Shown: piece after piece, positions 1 to 8,218 of the stretch
Layout: each line of letters starts with the position of its first letter
Numbering within the stretch: position 1 is the first letter of the stretch
Assembly: GCA_040755615.1 (NCBI GenBank)
Contig: JBFMAL010000030.1
Location: 1-34,451 of the forward strand
Origin: DYEP01 sp040755615
GTDB lineage: Bacteria > Bacillota > Sulfobacillia > DUSP01 > DYEP01
Length of the DNA: 34,451 nucleotides
Direction: 5' to 3'
Notes under the pieces: model-generated
Databases searched by the model: none
Seen by the model: the letters and a program-made list of their open reading frames with translations, nothing else
Told to the model about the DNA's origin: nothing
Made by a program: the position numbers and the translations under genes

Positions 1-157
1 TGACTGCGTTCCAAACCCTGGCGGATTCTCGTTGAATGCTTCGTGCCAGTTCTTCTTCATAAGGTTTTAGCCGTAGGGGAAATTTTTCCACCAACACATC
101 GCCCTGCTGTTGTCTTTTACCTTTTTTCGCTACCGTATCGCGTTTTAACTTACTCAT
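1..157 (-). CDS. tnpB: IS200/IS605-family TnpB (OrfB), N-terminal part only
   Basis: This open frame starts at an ATG at 157 and runs off the left edge of the window after 52 codons. The protein starts MSKLKRDTVAKKGKRQQQ and later reads FPLRLKPYEEELARSIQ and VWNAV, which resembles the N-terminal RuvC-nuclease-associated protein TnpB of IS605-type elements. TnpB is an RNA-guided nuclease that helps keep the element at its donor site. The start lies a few bases upstream of the repaired end of tnpA (stop at 150-152), the usual tnpA-tnpB overlap. Too little is present to tell whether the catalytic DED residues survive. Confidence 0.7.
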   Translation of the reverse strand, partial: MSKLKRDTVAKKGKRQQQGDVLVEKFPLRLKPYEEELARSIQRESARVWNAV

Positions 158-556
158 CCTCTTTCACCCCCTTCCGGGAAGATTTTTGGGCTTCAATGTA
201 TCTGCGGATAGTTTCGGCACTGACACTTCCTGCAGTGCCAATATAGTAGCCCTGCTCCAGAGACCGCTGCCCCAGAAGTACGGGAATGTGGTAAATACTC
301 TGTTGGCAGAGATACTTTTAAGGCATCTTACAATTTCTCTGGGGACAACGGTTGGCGGGGCTGAAAGAAAGACGTGCAGGTGATCCGGCATCGCTTCCAT
401 CTGAATCAGGGTATACCTGTAAGTATCGCAGGTTTCCTCAATGCTACTTTTAATCACTTCCTCGATTTTACCCAGTATCACCCTATAACGGTACTTAGGA
501 CAAAATACGATGTGGTAATTGATGCTGCAGACGCAATGGTTTGTTTTCCGTTCCAT
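150..556 (-). pseudogene. tnpA: IS200/IS605 TnpA transposase, frameshifted near the C-terminus
   Basis: TnpA is the small Y1/HUH single-strand transposase of IS200/IS605 elements. Visible motifs are HIVFCPKYRYRVIL near the N-terminus and the HUH motif in MPDHLHVFLSAPP. After WSR the frame changes: the uninterrupted frame ends in a non-homologous tail at 164, whereas the next frame reads GYYIGTAGSVSAETIRRYI, the normal C-terminal helix with the catalytic tyrosine, and stops at 150. A single base is therefore missing near position 255. A -10-like TATAAT precedes the ATG. The element could move only if another TnpA acts on it, unless the frameshift is a sequencing error. Confidence 0.8.
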
Positions 557-599
557 GGCAAATTATATCACGAGAACAAGTGTTTGGGTATCTCATTGA

Positions 600-668
600 G
601 TCGCCCTAACGGGCGACGCCCCTTTCATCCCACCCCACAAGGGGGTGGGTTTTCAGGGGCGGGTTTCT
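600..668 (-). repeat. IS200/IS605 left end with two hairpins
   Basis: Upstream of tnpA lie two perfect stem-loops: GTCGCCC-TAAC-GGGCGAC at 600-617 and CACCCC-ACAAG-GGGGTG at 631-647. Subterminal hairpins are the sites TnpA binds in this family. The outer edge can be placed at 668 because the same end recurs at 28170-28205, where the flanking DNA is a recognisable host gene. In both places the minus strand reads TTTAT directly 5' of the end, which is likely the target sequence. Confidence 0.65.
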
Positions 669-722
669 ATAAAGGCGCCCGCAAGGCTAGCATCTGCCCA
701 ACGGACGCCCTCAATCCACCGA

Positions 723-2009
723 TCAGAGCGCGAAATGTACTAGAGCAATTACCGCCAATACCCAGACGAAGGGCTTGACTTCAGAGGTTCTGCCCGCGGC
801 AGCTTTCACGATGGGGTACATCAGGAAGCCGGCAGCGATTCCGTCAGCGATGGAAAATGCCAGCGGCATGATGATGATAGTGATAAACGCCGGCAGCGCC
901 TCGGTGATATCCTCAAAGTCGATCCCCGTTATCGCGCCCATCATCAGCACGCCCACGATGACTAGAGCGGGCGCGGTCGCCTGCCCGGGCACTATGCCTG
1001 CCAGCGGCGCGAGGAACAGAGAGAGCAAGAACAGCACACCGACTACCACGGAGGTGAGTCCGGTCCTGCCTCCCTCAGTGATACCTGCTGCAGATTCGAT
1101 GTATGTGGTGACGGTGCTGGTTCCAAGAATGGCGCCACCCATGGTGCCGACTGCGTCCACCAGCATGGCTTCGCGTACCTTGGGAAGTCTCCCCTGGTCG
1201 TCCAGCATCCTGGTTCTGGCGGCGGTGCCCATGAGAGTACCCATTGTATCAAACATGTCGACAAACACGAACGCAAATATGGTCATAAAGCCAAGTCCCA
1301 GCGCGGCCTTCAAGTCCATATGGAGCATGACCGGGGAAATTGAGGCCGGGGCTCCGAATATGGCAAAATTGGATATGTCCACCACACCCATGGGAATGCC
1401 TATCGCAGTGGTGATGAGGATGCCAAGGAGCATCGCTCCCCGGACTTTACGTGCCATCAAGATACCTATGATGACAAGCCCGATGATGGCAAGGAGCGGA
1501 CCCCGCTCGGTCAGGTGTCCCAGTGATACCAGGGTCGGTTCGCTGGGCACCACGATCTCAGCGTTCTTTAAACCGATCAGTGCGATGAACAGACCGATGC
1601 CCACTGACACCGCTTTCTTCAGGGAGGCGGGCACAGCCGCGTCAATCCAGTTGATCACGCCGGCCACGGCCAGCAGAAAGAACACGATGCCGGAAATAAA
1701 GACCGTACCGAGAGCTGCTTGCCATCCTGCTTTTGCTGCCACAACGAATGCGAAGAATGCGTTGAGTCCCATTCCGCTGGCCAGCGCGAACGGATAGTTC
1801 ACGCAAAGGCCCATGAGAATGGTGGTAAGGCCGGCGGATAGTGCGGTCGCGGTCATCACTGCTCCGAAGTCCATGCCTGCTGCACTAAGAATAGAGGGGT
1901 TGACAAAGATGATGTAGGCCATCGTCATGAACGTAGTGATGCCAGCGACGATCTCGGTCTTCACGGTCGAGCCGCGCTCTCTAATGTGAAACAGCTTCTC
2001 GAGCAGCAC
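723..2009 (-). CDS. NCS2-family purine (hypoxanthine/guanine/adenine) permease
   Basis: A 428-residue polytopic membrane protein of the AzgA/PbuG branch of the nucleobase-cation symporter 2 family, which takes up purine bases by proton symport. It begins VLLEKLFHIRERGST and carries the family signatures GITTFMTMAYIIFVNP, ALASGMGLNAFFAF and the conserved FVDMFDTMGTL segment, with about a dozen hydrophobic spans. The GTG at 2009 is preferred because GGGAGG lies nine bases upstream; the upstream TTG at 2033 would place this Shine-Dalgarno inside the gene. It stands alone behind its own promoter with PurR-box-like repeats, so it probably responds to purine supply. Hpt and GuaA, encoded elsewhere in the window, could use the imported bases. 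Exact substrate unknown. Confidence 0.88.
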   Translation of the reverse strand: MLLEKLFHIRERGSTVKTEIVAGITTFMTMAYIIFVNPSILSAAGMDFGAVMTATALSAGLTTILMGLCVNYPFALASGMGLNAFFAFVVAAKAGWQAALGTVFISGIVFFLLAVAGVINWIDAAVPASLKKAVSVGIGLFIALIGLKNAEIVVPSEPTLVSLGHLTERGPLLAIIGLVIIGILMARKVRGAMLLGILITTAIGIPMGVVDISNFAIFGAPASISPVMLHMDLKAALGLGFMTIFAFVFVDMFDTMGTLMGTAARTRMLDDQGRLPKVREAMLVDAVGTMGGAILGTSTVTTYIESAAGITEGGRTGLTSVVVGVLFLLSLFLAPLAGIVPGQATAPALVIVGVLMMGAITGIDFEDITEALPAFITIIIMPLAFSIADGIAAGFLMYPIVKAAAGRTSEVKPFVWVLAVIALVHFAL

Positions 2010-2053
2010 CGATAATATCCTCCCATCCCTCAAGCGATTTGCCGCCTATTAAA

Positions 2054-2137
2054 ACCTTTAACGTTCGGGTTTTTGGCGGTTACATCTATATAGTAGCAGA
2101 TGGAAGAACGTTGGTCAACCAAAAATACGAACGTTCT
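2054..2137 (-). promoter_or_regulatory. Promoter of the purine permease with PurR-box-like repeats
   Basis: On the minus strand TTGACC (2113-2118), a 17-base spacer and TACTAT (2090-2095) form a good sigma-A promoter. Three AACGTT cores sit around it at 2060-2065, 2107-2112 and 2130-2135. Two resemble the Bacillus PurBox (AWWWCCGAACWWT): AAAAACCCGAACGTT on the minus strand in the leader and AAAAATACGAACGTT on the plus strand upstream of the -35, so they face each other. PurR control is inferred. The leader is too short for a purine riboswitch and none is visible. Confidence 0.55.
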
Positions 2138-2464
2138 ACTTTCTACCCAGTAGTACTATTCGTGTTTTTAGTGCTTGAACCGCATGCAGCCTGACCTCGC
2201 CTTCAAAATACAAGTTGGAATTGTCTTTCCATATGTTCGAAAAAGGCACTAGTGATGAAACCCCAAGATCCTGCATCAGCTGGCGCCTGAAAGAAGAGGA
2301 GGCGGAACGCTAGGCAAGTGTATCGGTAAGCGTAACTTTTATCTGAGCGAAAGGGCGATCGAAGCAGTGGCAAGGATCAAGCAAGCGGACGGAGACCAAG
2401 GTGACGGGAAGGCCTCTGAACGGTCGCAAACTCTTCACTGTAACGACGGGGCGGTATATATATT
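2138..2464. other. Intergenic stretch, no gene recognised
   Basis: No full gene is supported. The plus frame at about 2330-2460 reads NFYLSERAIEAVARIKQA, faintly like the coiled region of a MerR-type regulator, but it lacks a start and an HTH. It may be a relic. Confidence 0.3.
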
Positions 2465-3129
2465 ATGATAAAACCTGGCGAGCATGAACCTCTTGCAAGA
2501 GAGTTTGGCACAGGGGTCAAAGACGGGATCCCTGTAGCAGTTAGCATCTTGGCCTACGGGCTAGTGTTTGGCGTACTCGCACGACAGAGCGGTCTTAGCT
2601 GGTTGGAGACGGTCGTGATGTCCTTCGGGTATGCGCGGGATCCGCGCAGTTCGCAGCGATCAGCATGATACAGTCAGGTACAGCGGCGGGACAGGTGATC
2701 CTGACCGCTTTTGTACTGAACCTAAAGCACCTGTTGATGGGAGCATCTTTAGCCCCGCATTTGAAGAGACATTCGCTTCTGGCGTACTTTATCAACGATG
2801 AGTCGTACGCGGTTACGATCACCAGGTCCAGGCAGGCTGGCGGCAGCGCTGCTCATCTCCCGGGTGCGGGTATTGTCACGTTTTCGACCTGGGTTTTGAG
2901 CACTTCCGCACAAAGCGCGATAAAGCATCTGGTCAGCGAGCCTTCCCGTTATGGATTGGATTTTGCCTTTTTCGGGGCTTTTATAGGACTTCTGATCCCT
3001 CAGCTCAAGGACAGACTGTCCTGGGCTTGTTTTGGTACATCAGCCCTGGTTGCGCTGGCAGTCAGCCAGTTACTCCCAGGCAAGTGGTACGTCGTCGTAG
3101 CAGATTCGCCGCGGTGGCAGGAGGTGTGA
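2465..3129 (+). pseudogene. azlC: AzlC-family branched-chain amino acid exporter, frameshifted
   Basis: AzlC is the large subunit of the AzlCD exporter (branched-chain amino acids and analogues). The N-terminal part (KDGIPVAVSILAYGLVFGVLA) is in one frame up to about 2632. The next frame then gives the family motif CAGSAQFAAISMIQSG, followed by VLNLKHLLMGASLAPHL and the rest of the protein. One base is missing around TTCGGGTATGC at 2628-2636; an extra G in that run would restore a single protein of about 222 residues. This could be real decay or an assembly error. No good Shine-Dalgarno precedes the ATG at 2465. azlD follows nine bases downstream. Confidence 0.8.
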
Positions 3130-3138
3130 CAAAGAGCT

Positions 3139-3405
3139 ATGCGGACAGAAATCGCAGTGATAATCGCTGGAATGGCAGCGGTCACCTGCCTGACGAGAAT
3201 TAGCTTCCTGGTGCTTGCAAACAGGGTCTCTCTGCCCGGTTTTGTGATGAGGGGACTCCGCTTCATCCCTGTCGGTATTCTAACGGCACTTGTTGTTCCA
3301 GGCCTGGTCTCCGCGATGTTCGCAGCCCGGTACAAGAACGGATTCTTCGCCATGGGCAGCGGCATGGTGGTCATCACCATCCTGAACCTGATCGCAACCA
3401 GGTAA
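3139..3405 (+). CDS. azlD: AzlD-family transporter small subunit
   Basis: An 88-residue membrane protein with about three hydrophobic spans, matching the AzlD family in its opening (EIAVIIAGMAAVTCLTR) and in FVMRGLRFIPVGILTALVVPGL. AzlD partners AzlC in exporting branched-chain amino acids. It is at the short end of the family (usually just over 100 residues); the final span is compact. It follows azlC directly and would be co-transcribed. Because azlC is frameshifted, the pair is probably inactive unless the frameshift is artefactual. Confidence 0.78.
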   Translation: MRTEIAVIIAGMAAVTCLTRISFLVLANRVSLPGFVMRGLRFIPVGILTALVVPGLVSAMFAARYKNGFFAMGSGMVVITILNLIATR

Positions 3406-3515
3406 CCTCGAGGTGTACGCCCTGCCATCCTGCACGTTTCCCGTGCATTTTCGCCTGCTTTTTCCATTTTGCCTTATATTCTCGGCGCCCCGGTACCAAA
3501 CTTAAAGAAGGGGGG

Positions 3516-3911
3516 TTGATCTTGTACCTAACGTATTCAATCGGGTTTTTCCTCGCATCTCTCGCTCAGGGCGGAGTCCTTCTGCTTGCGGCTGCCCTTG
3601 GCATGTTTGTGACGGATATACGGGTCAATTTCCGTGCCATAGTGTACTTTGTGCTCGTCGGCCAGCTCGCGGGCTATCTGCTCTGGTACGTCCTTGACAA
3701 TATCAAGCAGATAGGCAAAATGCTTCCCTGGGTTATTGGGCTGTTCTATGGGCTTATATACTGGGTTTTTGCTATAGCAGTATTGCGGCATTTCGTCAGA
3801 GCAGCAAAGGACATGCTGCTTCCTACTCTCCTTTCAAGTATGGCAGCGTCCATCGTGTACGGTTTTGTCGCCGCGTACGCCATCAAGCGTTTCCTGCGGA
3901 TCGAGGCGTGA
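3516..3911 (+). CDS. Uncharacterised four-span membrane protein
   Basis: No family recognised. About 130 residues with four hydrophobic segments (near residues 3-28, 38-60, 70-92, 105-125) and a basic C-terminus (AIKRFLRIEA), as expected for an inner membrane protein with a cytoplasmic tail. AAGAAGGGGGG precedes the start. The TTG at 3516 abuts that site, so the TTG at 3522 is spaced better and may be the real start. It ends directly before a hairpin and is separated from azlD by 110 bases, so it may be its own unit. Confidence 0.6.
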   Translation: MILYLTYSIGFFLASLAQGGVLLLAAALGMFVTDIRVNFRAIVYFVLVGQLAGYLLWYVLDNIKQIGKMLPWVIGLFYGLIYWVFAIAVLRHFVRAAKDMLLPTLLSSMAASIVYGFVAAYAIKRFLRIEA

Positions 3912-3932
3912 GGCCGCCGGGGGCCGGCGGCC
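3912..3932 (+). terminator. GC-rich hairpin after the membrane protein gene
   Basis: Perfect inverted repeat GGCCGCCGG-GGG-CCGGCGGCC starting at the base after the stop codon. There is no T-tract, so it may act as a weak or bidirectional terminator between convergent units. Confidence 0.5.
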
Positions 3933-3981
3933 TGCTTCAATAGCAGTCATCTGCCCCAATCGTCACAGAATGCACATTCAT

Positions 3982-5283
3982 TTAGGGGATGACCACTCGC
4001 CCGACCTCTGTTAGATCCCTGAGGTGGTTGGCTTTGATCACTCCGAAAGAGAGAGTGTAGAGGGTGTCGTCGATGAACATGATCCGTTGTATGTCCCTGT
4101 CGCCGTAGCCCCAGCAGTAGCCCGCCTCTAGGTAATCTTCGTCCGTCCAGTGCGATATCTGCCCGCGAAGCACAAAACCGTACGACGGGTCTATCCGGTA
4201 GAGGTACGCCCCTTTGAACAGCAGATCTCCGCAGGTGAACAGGTCGGCGCTGTCCTTTCTGACCTCATCCGGAATGCCAGGAGCTGTCCCTAAGCGTCAA
4301 ACCACAGCCCCTTATGGTTATATAGGAGTTCTGAAGTGCTGCCTCGGCCGCCGATCTTGACCGAGAACTTCTCGATTGGGGCGGTGACGTCGCTTACATC
4401 AAACAACGCAACTTGGTGTCCTTACCAAACCCGAGGAGGTGTTCGCTGTCGTACGGGTGCAGATAGTTGCTGAACCCTGGTATTTTGAGTGCGCCTAGCA
4501 CCTTCGGGGATTTCAAGATCGATGACGAAGAGTGGGTCAACAGTCCGGAACGTCACAAGGTAGCCTCTGTTTCCACAAAGCGCGCTGAGTAGATGACCTC
4601 GCCAGGCGCAATATCTGTGATCTCTGCTGATATGTCCAGATATTTGTCGAGGATGTATACGTTGTTTTTCGAGGTATCTTCAACCACGGTAGTGGCGATA
4701 CGGGAAGTAGCCTTCGTATTCGTCCATGGAAAACTGATTGAGGGCAGTCCCCGGCACTTTACCCATACCGTTGCTTTCGAGGCGCCCTTGTTTAAGCGCG
4801 AAGCGGTAGACCTGCGTGCTGACTCGAGGTGCTCGGAACCCGGCGGCCGCCTCATAACCAGTGACAGCCACGTACATGTTGGACCGAGAGACGTAGATGT
4901 TGTCGCCCGCTCCCAGATATGCGTCTACTGCCACCGGTTCATCTGCGCTCAGATCTACACTCGCGATGATCAGCTAGTTGGGCCGAACGAATGCGGCAAG
5001 GCCAAAAGCAAGGGGCTCTCTCGCAAGTGGTAAACAGACCTTCAAAAAATTCAAAGCCGAACCGCACCAGGCGATCCCTGTGGGCAACGATAACAGTTCT
5101 GATTTCCCCCCGGGTAACCATATCGCAGAGTTTCAGGACCAAAGGCGCCGTATTCATCTGTACCTCCCGTCCGTCGAGAATGATCCTGAGCATCGCGTCC
5201 TCTGCCGCAGGCGCAGTCGTACGGCCGAGGAGAATGGCCAGCAAAAGGACAGAAGACAGAACTGTCCAACGCTTTATGGAAAC
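3982..5283 (-). pseudogene. Secreted beta-propeller protein (COG4880 type), heavily decayed
   Basis: Pieces of one gene lie in three frames. Near 5140-5280 is a signal-peptide-like start (KRWTVLSSVLLLAILLG) followed by LRIILDGREVQMNTAPLV, like a copper-amine-oxidase-type stalk domain. From about 4970 the propeller follows: NIYVSRSNMYVAVTGY, TALNQFSMDEYEGYF, then in another frame RIATTVVEDTSKNNVYILD and YLVTFRTVDPLFVIDLE, later VALFDVSDVTAPIEKFSV and YNHKGLWFDA, and finally ISHWTDEDYLEAGYC and IKANHLRDLTEVGRVVIP. These are hallmarks of the Beta_propel family of secreted proteins. There are several frameshifts and stops, and an IS607 fragment sits between stalk and propeller where some 200 residues are missing. 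Function of the family is not well established. Confidence 0.75.
5005..5140 (-). mobile_element. IS607-type resolvase fragment inside the beta-propeller pseudogene
   Basis: The minus strand encodes LCDMVTRGEIRTVIVAHRD, then RLVRFGFEFFEGLFTTCE, which is the typical C-terminal part of IS607-family TnpA serine recombinases (the V..HRDRL.RFGFE block). It is fused in frame to the stalk-like N-terminus of the surrounding pseudogene. The catalytic serine region is absent, so this is a dead remnant. Confidence 0.7.
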
Positions 5284-5552
5284 ACCTCCAGGTAGACTTC
5301 TCGCTCCTTTTATCCAGCGTGTCCAGGTCATCGGCACAAGCGTCTCTTTTGCCCTACCTTTTGACGAAACTGCTGGCAAAAAGTTGCAGGAAAGGCTGCA
5401 CAAAAATGGGTTCATTCTTTGCTTGCGGAGGTGCGTTCTTCCGAACGTCTCAAACTGACTGATCAAGAACGCGCCCGCTATATGGGAACTGTCGCATGGG
5501 CATGAAGGCCGAACTACGTCTCTCACGTCATATCTGGGAGAGCCTGACTCGC

Positions 5553-6308
5553 TCATGGGCAGGGTCGGCGAAATATCCTGTTAAGGTCGAGACGTAGCCC
5601 CGGGAATTCTGGATGGGTTAGGGTATCACCCGGACCGCCTGAAGCTATCAGGGTGTAGTGACCTTCCTTCAGCATAAACATCTCAAAGATGTCATCCTCA
5701 GGGTCTACCATCCAATAGTGGGGGACCTCCGCCTTCCGGTATATCTCCATCTTTCGTATGCGATCTTTCGTCCGATTCGTTGGCGACAGGACCTCCACCA
5801 CCAGGTCACAGGCACCGTTGATACGCTCCTTCAGTATGATCGCCTTCCGGGCGCTGGAAACAAACAGGATGTCCGGCTGAAGCACGCTGCGGTCCGTTAG
5901 TGTAACATCAACCGGGGCAACGAAAACCTCGCCCTCAGGGTCAACGCTTTCGAAGAATTCCGCTAATTGACGGGAAAGTGTAAAGAGCACCCGCTGATGA
6001 TGCAGCGAAGGCGATGGCTCCTTCACTAACATCCCTTCGAGAATCTCGAACCGGTACCCCGGCTCTTCCGGGATCTTTAAGTAATCTTCGTAGGTGAACC
6101 CGTCTGTAGGGTAGTATATGGGCTGCTCTTCGCTTACGCGCGTCATCCCCTTTGAAAGCGCTGAAAGGACAGCTTCCTTGTCATACCGGTATTGCCTTTC
6201 TCCCAGTTCCACGACAGGTATCTTCTTCTGCCGCGTGTACCTCCAGACAGTGTCTACCGACAAGTTCAAAACCTCCGCCAACTCGTGGGCTGTCAGCAGT
6301 CTTTCCAT
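5553..6308 (-). CDS. Excisionase-type HTH domain fused to Uma2 (DUF820) nuclease-like domain
   Basis: A 251-residue protein. Residues 1-50 form a MerR/excisionase-like winged HTH (LTAHELAEVLNLSVDTVWRY, then KIPVVELGERQYRYDKEAV). After a short linker, residues about 70-245 are a Uma2-family PD-(D/E)XK domain: the EILEGMLVKEPSPSLHHQ opening, QPDILFVSSARKAI and LVVEVLSPTNRTKDRIRK, then a Tyr/Lys helix. The Asp of PDILFV and the Glu of VEVLSP fit the catalytic positions. The ATG at 6308 is chosen because GGAGGTGATCC precedes it; the upstream extension is unsupported. Uma2 proteins are common in mobile-element-rich genomes, their role is unclear. The fusion suggests DNA-targeted activity, by inference. 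Confidence 0.8.
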   Translation of the reverse strand: MERLLTAHELAEVLNLSVDTVWRYTRQKKIPVVELGERQYRYDKEAVLSALSKGMTRVSEEQPIYYPTDGFTYEDYLKIPEEPGYRFEILEGMLVKEPSPSLHHQRVLFTLSRQLAEFFESVDPEGEVFVAPVDVTLTDRSVLQPDILFVSSARKAIILKERINGACDLVVEVLSPTNRTKDRIRKMEIYRKAEVPHYWMVDPEDDIFEMFMLKEGHYTLIASGGPGDTLTHPEFPGLRLDLNRIFRRPCP

Positions 6309-6749
6309 TGGATCACCTCCATTACCACTATATAACCCTACACTACTCACGTCAAGTCCAAACAGGCCTGATTTTCAGAAAGGTGTTTCTGGATGTGAAT
6401 AATTAGCTGTAGTTGCAAGGTCGGTAGGACGTTTCTCACCTGCAGCTATCACGGAGTTTCAACTGGCTCTCCCGGCCGGCACGAGATTGCCTTTCCTTCC
6501 GCAGATGTTTTCTGCACCAGTATCCCGTGAATAGGAGGCTGCCGTACCTGAACCTGATTCGTCCAGACTCCCTGGTCAAACTCACCGTCCAGTGTTCAGA
6601 CGGCGTCTCGCGCTGGTCCCGGAAGGTAGCTTACTGTACGGTCATACCAATAAGGAGGCCCCCCGGTCCTCTGCCAACCAAGGAGACCTCCGAGTGAAGT
6701 TCTTCGTGAAGGTCAAATCTTATCGTCCTGCGTCTATTCAGTCAAAACC
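6309..6749. other. Intergenic stretch, nothing recognised
   Basis: About 440 bases with no convincing frame, RNA or repeat. A short plus frame at 6592-6864 overlaps the thioredoxin gene and lacks any family features. Confidence 0.4.
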
Positions 6750-6995
6750 CTATCCGTTGATACATGCTGAAAGCCATGATTTGATCTCATCTTTTGTCGC
6801 CACTCTTCCGGACACCTTCACCACTCCGTCGATGACGAGCGCAGGAGTAACCCAGACCTCATAGTCAGCGATCCGGTTGATATCGGTAACCTTCACCAGC
6901 TCTGCGTCCACTCCGAGCTCTGATAGAGCGGCCTGCGCGTTTCTCATCAGGCTGAAGCACTTTGGACAGCCCGGACCCAGTACTTCAATTTTCAC
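6750..6995 (-). CDS. Small redox-active disulfide (thioredoxin-like) protein
   Basis: An 81-residue protein consisting of one thioredoxin fold. The active site is GPGCPKC at residues 7-13 and the cis-proline is in VTPALVIDG at about 48-56. This is the family often called small redox-active disulfide protein 2. Starts with GTG at 6995; GGAGGTGA lies six bases upstream. It is the last gene of an arsR-permease-thioredoxin operon, 21 bases behind the permease. The same gene trio occurs in other bacteria with DUF318 permeases, suggesting it serves the permease by reduction or metal hand-off, by inference. Confidence 0.85.
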   Translation of the reverse strand: MKIEVLGPGCPKCFSLMRNAQAALSELGVDAELVKVTDINRIADYEVWVTPALVIDGVVKVSGRVATKDEIKSWLSACING

Positions 6996-7016
6996 CTCAG
7001 CTCACCTCCGGTTGAT

Positions 7017-8192
7017 TTAGCCTACCAGCATACCAAATAACATGCCGGAAAAGGTAGCCATCGCGATGACCAAAAGTACAAACACCAGCGTCTTCTGAGT
7101 ACCAAGCACGCTCCTTATAACCAGCATGTTGGGCAGGCTCAGCGCAGGTCCGGCCAGGAGCAGGGCCAGTGCAGGACCGGCTCCCATCCCGGACCCGAGC
7201 AGCCCCTGAAGAACGGGAATCTCGGTCAGGGTGGCAAAGTACATAAAGGCGCCTACTACCGAGGCCAGGAGATTCGCGAATAATGAGTTGCCGCCGACAA
7301 GGGAACTGATATACGCAGAGGGTATGAGCCCGGCATCGGTACCGGGCCTGCCCATCAGCGCACCCGCTACGAGTACTCCTGCAAACAGAAGCGGCAGGAT
7401 CTGCTTGGCAAAACTCCACGTCGCCAAAACCCATTCCTCACGGTCTTCGCGCCCGAACCAGCGGGTAACCTCGTATGCCAAAGCCGCGAGCAAGACTGCT
7501 ACGATATACCACTTTACCTGGAAAACGGCGTTGAAAAACCCGACAGGCTCTGCCGGTCTTCCCCAGGCCGCGAAGACCAGGATACCAACGAGCGTGGCAA
7601 AATAGGTCAAGGTCTGCAGCGGTGTCCGTTCGTCCGGACCTGCAGAGGCAGCGTTCTTTCTCGAGACTGTCGCCCGCTCGGCTTCCCCTTTCCTGTAAAT
7701 AAACGCCATGATGAGACCAATTACTATCGAAAACAACACGGCTCCAAGGGCCCTCGCAACGCCCATCTGCCACCCGAGCACGCGCGCGGTGAGGATGATC
7801 GCCAGCACGTTAATGGCAGGCCCCGAATACAGGAAGGCGACGGCAGGGCCAAGCCCCGCGCCTCTGCGGTAGATCCCCGCAAACAGCGGCAGCACCGTGC
7901 AGGAGCATACCGCGAGGACCGCGCCGGATACCGCTGCTACTGAATACGCCACCCACCTTTTGGCGCCTCCCCCGAAGTACCGGATGACCGCAGCCTGGGA
8001 GATGAAGTTGGATATGGCTCCGGCTATGAAGAAAGCGGGCACAAGACAAAAAAGCACGTGCTCACGCGCATACTCGTGCAACATCAAAAATGCCTCGAGT
8101 ATGGCCCCGCTGACCCTCGGGGAGTCAAAGGGTACGAAATATGCCGCGAGAAACACCCCTACAATAACTATAACTTTCTGCCACTCTTTCAT
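7017..8192 (-). CDS. DUF318/ArsP-like permease
   Basis: A 391-residue membrane protein of the DUF318 permease family, which includes ArsP exporters of trivalent organoarsenicals. About ten membrane spans fall in two halves joined by a charged loop (YRKGEAERATVSRKNAA). The family signature SCTVLPLFAGIYRRGAGLGP lies near residue 100, preceded by AVCS and followed by AFLYSGPAINVLAI; the second half repeats the pattern with TEIPVLQGLLGSGMGAGPAL and LLAGPALSLPNML. Start ATG at 8192 with GGAGGGACC upstream. It sits between an ArsR repressor with a CVC metal motif and a small thioredoxin, consistent with metalloid or metal export. The substrate cannot be read from the sequence. Confidence 0.82.
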   Translation of the reverse strand: MKEWQKVIVIVGVFLAAYFVPFDSPRVSGAILEAFLMLHEYAREHVLFCLVPAFFIAGAISNFISQAAVIRYFGGGAKRWVAYSVAAVSGAVLAVCSCTVLPLFAGIYRRGAGLGPAVAFLYSGPAINVLAIILTARVLGWQMGVARALGAVLFSIVIGLIMAFIYRKGEAERATVSRKNAASAGPDERTPLQTLTYFATLVGILVFAAWGRPAEPVGFFNAVFQVKWYIVAVLLAALAYEVTRWFGREDREEWVLATWSFAKQILPLLFAGVLVAGALMGRPGTDAGLIPSAYISSLVGGNSLFANLLASVVGAFMYFATLTEIPVLQGLLGSGMGAGPALALLLAGPALSLPNMLVIRSVLGTQKTLVFVLLVIAMATFSGMLFGMLVG

Positions 8193-8218
8193 TGATCAGG
8201 TCCCTCCGGATATCTAAG

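Noticed and set aside
775..1797. Long plus-strand frame of 340 codons
   Set aside because: It is the complement of the purine permease gene; its Met/Pro/Ser-rich product has no family features.
2010..2090. Possible purine riboswitch before the permease
   Set aside because: The leader is only about 75 bases and the conserved junction and loop sequences are not present; the repeats fit PurR boxes better.
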